A DNA stretch of 64,000 nt from Pseudophaeobacter sp. EL27. Its GTDB lineage: Bacteria > Pseudomonadota > Alphaproteobacteria > Rhodobacterales > Rhodobacteraceae. Under the pieces are notes generated by a model. That model was given only the letters and a program-made list of their open reading frames with translations. It made no database searches and was not told the origin of the DNA. Position numbers and translations under genes: made by a program. The stretch is from assembly GCF_900313025.1 (NCBI RefSeq), contig NZ_OMPQ01000010.1, forward strand, positions 46,684 through 110,683. The letters are read 5' to 3'. Below are positions 61,836-64,000 of this stretch, in pieces. Positions within the stretch are counted from its first letter, which is position 1. Each line of letters opens with the position of its first letter.

Positions 61836-63244
61836 CCCAGCATTTCAACCCAGCCGGTGACGGCTTTGCTCCAGAAACCGAACAGCAGATCCTGGGCGCG
61901 GTCTTGGCCAACAATGATCGCTATCACGAAATTTCCGGTCAGATCCGAGACGAACATTTCCGCGACCCCACCCATGCTGCCATTTGGCGCAACGTCAGCG
62001 CGCGCATCGAGCGCGACCACCTGGCCTCCCCGATCACCCTCAAAGAAGATCTGGCAGACCATGAAGGGCTGAAACAGCTTGGGGGCATGGCGTATCTGGC
62101 AAAACTGATTACAGGCTCGGTCTCGGCCTTTGCGATCAAGGATTATGCCAACATCGTGGTAGAGGCCCATGGCCGCCGGTCGCTTGCCGGTCGGTTGGAA
62201 AAGCTGACCAGAGAGCTGCGCGACGGTCGGTCCTCTGACGAGGTGGCCGCCGAGATGGAAATGATCTTGCACCAGCGCGAAGAGACCTCTTCAGAGCCAC
62301 GCACGATGTCTTTCCTCAAGGCGCAGAAGCTGGCGCTGGAACAGATGCACGAGATCAAGCAAGGCAACCTGCGGGGCGTCCCGTCCGGTCTCAAGACGTT
62401 GGATGACAAGGTTTCTCTGGCGCCCAAGCGCTACACGATCCTCGGTGGGGCAACCTCGATGGGGAAAACAGCCTTGGCCCTGCACATGGTCCTGTCTGCT
62501 GCCAGAGCTGGCTATGGGGTCGGGTTCGTCACTCTGGAGATGCCGGAGGAGGATCTGGCCAACCGGATTAACAGCGCAGTCAGCGGCATCGAGTACCGTG
62601 GCTATGATCGCCCCATGGGTGACGCCAGTTTTGGCCAGGTGGTTAATGCGGCGCAGGATCTCCAGAACCTGCCACTGGAAGTCTTTTCAGAACGGGTGCG
62701 TGATGTGCCGGCCATCCTGTCAGAGGGCAAAAAGCTCAAGCGCAAGTGGAAAGAGACTGAGAATTTCAAAGGCTTTAAGCTCTTGATTATCGACTACATT
62801 CAGCTTGTTCGCGGGCGTGGGGAAAGCCAGTTCGTGCGGCTGTCTCAGGTCGCCAATGATCTCAAGCAGATAGCCAAGCAGCTGGACGTGCATGTCATCG
62901 CTCTGGCTCAGATCGACAGGAACCTTGGCAAGGTGGACGACTTTTCAGAGGCCCGCCCAAATCTCGCCCACCTGCGTGGTTCCGGTGATCTCGAGAACGC
63001 CCCCGACAATGTGATGTTCATCTTCCGGCCTGAATACTACCTGACCCCGCCACGTTTCACGGTGCCAAAGAAGCCGGAGGACCGGGCAGATTGGGAGGCC
63101 GAGTTCTTGCAGTGGAAGGGCAAGGCGGAAATCATCATCGGCAAGGCCCGCATGGGGGAGATTTGCAGCGTCAAAGTCGGCTGTGATCTCAGCACCAACC
63201 GATTCTGGGATCTGGATGACGGGCAGGAAGAGATTGCGTTCTGA
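61832..63244 (+). CDS. Phage-type replicative DNA helicase (DnaB family)
   Basis: 470 residues. N-terminal DnaB domain (about 8-110: GFAPETEQQILGAVLANNDRYHEISGQIRDEHFRDPTHAAIWRN), then the RecA-like core: Walker A LGGATSMGKTALALH (about 207-221), FVTLEMPEEDLANRINSAV, Walker B LLIIDYIQLVRGRGESQF, and the H4 motif HLRGSGDLENAPDNVMF. It is distinct from the host DnaB in loop sequences and neighbours, so it is a mobile-element replication protein. Confidence 0.9.
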   Translation: MTQHFNPAGDGFAPETEQQILGAVLANNDRYHEISGQIRDEHFRDPTHAAIWRNVSARIERDHLASPITLKEDLADHEGLKQLGGMAYLAKLITGSVSAFAIKDYANIVVEAHGRRSLAGRLEKLTRELRDGRSSDEVAAEMEMILHQREETSSEPRTMSFLKAQKLALEQMHEIKQGNLRGVPSGLKTLDDKVSLAPKRYTILGGATSMGKTALALHMVLSAARAGYGVGFVTLEMPEEDLANRINSAVSGIEYRGYDRPMGDASFGQVVNAAQDLQNLPLEVFSERVRDVPAILSEGKKLKRKWKETENFKGFKLLIIDYIQLVRGRGESQFVRLSQVANDLKQIAKQLDVHVIALAQIDRNLGKVDDFSEARPNLAHLRGSGDLENAPDNVMFIFRPEYYLTPPRFTVPKKPEDRADWEAEFLQWKGKAEIIIGKARMGEICSVKVGCDLSTNRFWDLDDGQEEIAF

Positions 63245-63375
63245 TGACCGTCTTGGCCGAAGCCAACTGGATCAAAGACCGGCTGCGGGCCTGCACCGCT
63301 GTCGAGGAGGTGGAGCAGGTGGCCAGCGAAGAGCGAGAAAAGGTGATGAGCTGGAAAGACAAGGGCGGCATGTAA
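63244..63375 (+). CDS. 43-residue phage-like ORF after the helicase
   Basis: The ATG overlaps the helicase stop (tgatg), and the frame runs to TAA at 63373. The sequence is acidic and helical: NWIKDRLRACTAVEEVEQVASEEREKVMSWKDKGG. The coupling and coding-like composition suggest a genuine small protein. No family recognised. Confidence 0.45.
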   Translation: MTVLAEANWIKDRLRACTAVEEVEQVASEEREKVMSWKDKGGM

Positions 63376-63532
63376 GGGGTTATATTCTATCACATCATCA
63401 ATCTGAAAAGCCAAATGATGTCTGCTTATGAGAAGAAAATCGTGCTAATTTTAGGACATATCGGACATCCCTGCTAGGCGAAAAGCAACGTTATGTACCT
63501 TGCCGAGAGCCAGGTCATCGAGCGAAATATAG

Positions 63533-63553
63533 AGCGGAATACTCCCGCTTTTT
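63533..63553 (+). terminator. Candidate terminator before the IS
   Basis: Arms agcgg and ccgct around aatactc, followed by tttttg. It closes the helicase transcript or belongs to the IS end. Confidence 0.5.
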
Positions 63554-63617
63554 GCTGCATTGAGCCTCCCCCAATGAAGTGGTCCGCCCCTATGTTTAGA
63601 AAAGCGGAGGACCATAG

Positions 63618-63896
63618 ATGGCTATTAAGAGACCGAAGCCCGAAGAGATTGTCGTGAAGTTACGGCAGGTTGAAGTGTTGATGGGGCAAGGGATGCCCCG
63701 GATTGATGCAATCCGTCAGATCGGCGTGACGGAGCAAACCTATTACCGCTGGAAGAAGAAGTACAGCGGAATGGGCACAGAGCAGCTTAAGGAACTGAAG
63801 CGGCTCCAGAAGGAAAACGAGCGCCTGCGCAGGGCGGTAACGGACCTGACGCTGGACAAATTGATCCTGTCCGAGGCCGCAAAGGGAAACTTCTGA
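63618..63896 (+). CDS. IS3-family transposase OrfA
   Basis: 92 residues: KRPKPEEIVVKLRQVEVLMGQGMPRIDAIRQIGVTEQTYYRWKKKYSGM is the HTH of IS3-family OrfA, and the leucine-zipper part LKELKRLQKENERLRRAVTDLTLDKLIL follows. It binds the IS ends. Near its end an A AAG GGA heptamer (63881-63887) lies where a -1 ribosomal frameshift into orfB would fuse them. Confidence 0.92.
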   Translation: MAIKRPKPEEIVVKLRQVEVLMGQGMPRIDAIRQIGVTEQTYYRWKKKYSGMGTEQLKELKRLQKENERLRRAVTDLTLDKLILSEAAKGNF

Positions 63897-64000
63897 GCCC
63901 CTCGCGCCGCCGTGCCTGCATCGACCTCATTCGCAGCAAGATGAAGGTTTCCGAGCGTCGCGTTTGCCGTGTCCTGGGCCAACACCGGTCCACACAACGG
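63893..64000 (+). CDS. IS3-family transposase OrfB, 3' truncated by the window edge
   Basis: Open in the -1 frame relative to orfA from 63893: LSPSRRRACIDLIRSKMKVSERRVCRVLGQHRST, the start of IS3 OrfB (rve-type integrase). The DDE domain lies beyond the window. Probably made as an OrfAB fusion by frameshift. Confidence 0.85.
   Translation, partial: MSPSRRRACIDLIRSKMKVSERRVCRVLGQHRSTQR

Larger units (their letters stand above)
60268..64000. mobile_element. Integrated element at tRNA-His (left part)
   Basis: From the tRNA-His 3' end to the window edge: integrase, a phage-type DnaB helicase, two very small ORFs and an IS3-type element. The integrase reads toward the tRNA. The gene content suits a prophage or integrative element. 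No second copy of the tRNA end (attR) is seen, so the far end lies beyond the window. Confidence 0.8.
63561..64000. mobile_element. IS3-family insertion sequence, left part
   Basis: Contains orfA and the start of orfB in the -1 frame. The left inverted repeat probably begins near 63561 (tgagcctccccc) or 63575 (tgaagtggtcc), since both start with TG. The right end is outside the window. Confidence 0.75.

Noticed and set aside
1..64000. CRISPR array or cas genes
   Set aside because: No regularly spaced repeats and no cas-like protein are visible.

Overview
The window looks like chromosomal DNA of a marine alphaproteobacterium of the Roseobacter group (Rhodobacteraceae, near Phaeobacter, Ruegeria or Leisingera). 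The evidence is GC-rich codon use, protein sequences typical of that group (four-subunit sarcosine oxidase, KpsC/KpsS, MmcB, DUF6324, GlxA-type regulators), an MmcB DNA-repair gene, and a tRNA-His that lacks the extra 5' G and has A73, as is typical of Alphaproteobacteria. The genus assignment is inference.

Layout. 0-0.8 kb: 3' part of an aldo/keto reductase. 1.0-5.6 kb: an L-carnitine catabolic locus with a divergent GlxA/CdhR-type activator, a BKACE (dehydrocarnitine cleavage) enzyme, a carnitine dehydrogenase-thioesterase fusion and an SDR. Its expected product is glycine betaine. 5.7-10 kb: an XRE regulator, DUF2061 protein, desaturase, EamA transporter, Nudix hydrolase and DUF983 protein. 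10.2-12.3 kb: a probable stress or metal operon (EF-hand protein, ECF sigma factor, small membrane protein, CpxP-like sensor). 12.4-19.1 kb: a PleD-like diguanylate cyclase with degenerate receivers, DUF3572, a HAD phosphatase, a non-pyrrolysine MttB-family methyltransferase, and a two-gene H-NOX-like / HNOBA-GGDEF module. 19.3-24 kb: two identical tRNA-Glu genes, then recJ, glpX and hom on the minus strand. 24.2-28.4 kb: lipoprotein, TetR regulator, pirin, reductive-dehalogenase-like Fe-S protein and a membrane protein. 28.4-31.1 kb: TadE/TadG-type pilus-associated proteins. 31.5-38.5 kb: glutamate dehydrogenase and soxBDAG, which oxidises sarcosine, a downstream product of betaine demethylation. 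38.5-43 kb: dnaG-rpoD. 43-47.1 kb: small secreted and DUF proteins, including a tandem family of three related secreted proteins. 47.2-58 kb: nrdR-ribD, then ribE, ribBX, ribH and nusB, with the capsule genes kpsS-wza-kpsC inserted in opposite orientation between ribD and ribE and a proline-racemase-family gene between ribE and ribBX. 58-60.2 kb: small genes, a candidate structured RNA and mmcB.

60.2-64 kb: an integrated element beginning at the 3' end of tRNA-His. It carries a tyrosine recombinase, a phage-type DnaB helicase, very small ORFs and the start of an IS3-family insertion sequence. It continues past the window.

Themes. Methylated-nitrogen metabolism recurs: carnitine to glycine betaine, an MttB homologue, and sarcosine to glycine. 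c-di-GMP signalling appears twice, both times with sensory or receiver domains that have lost canonical residues. The observations I rate highest are the H-NOX-like protein that lacks the heme-ligating His and the YxSxR motif but is translationally coupled to an HNOBA-GGDEF cyclase, the three-gene secreted-protein family, and a classic intrinsic terminator inside the first codons of kpsC.
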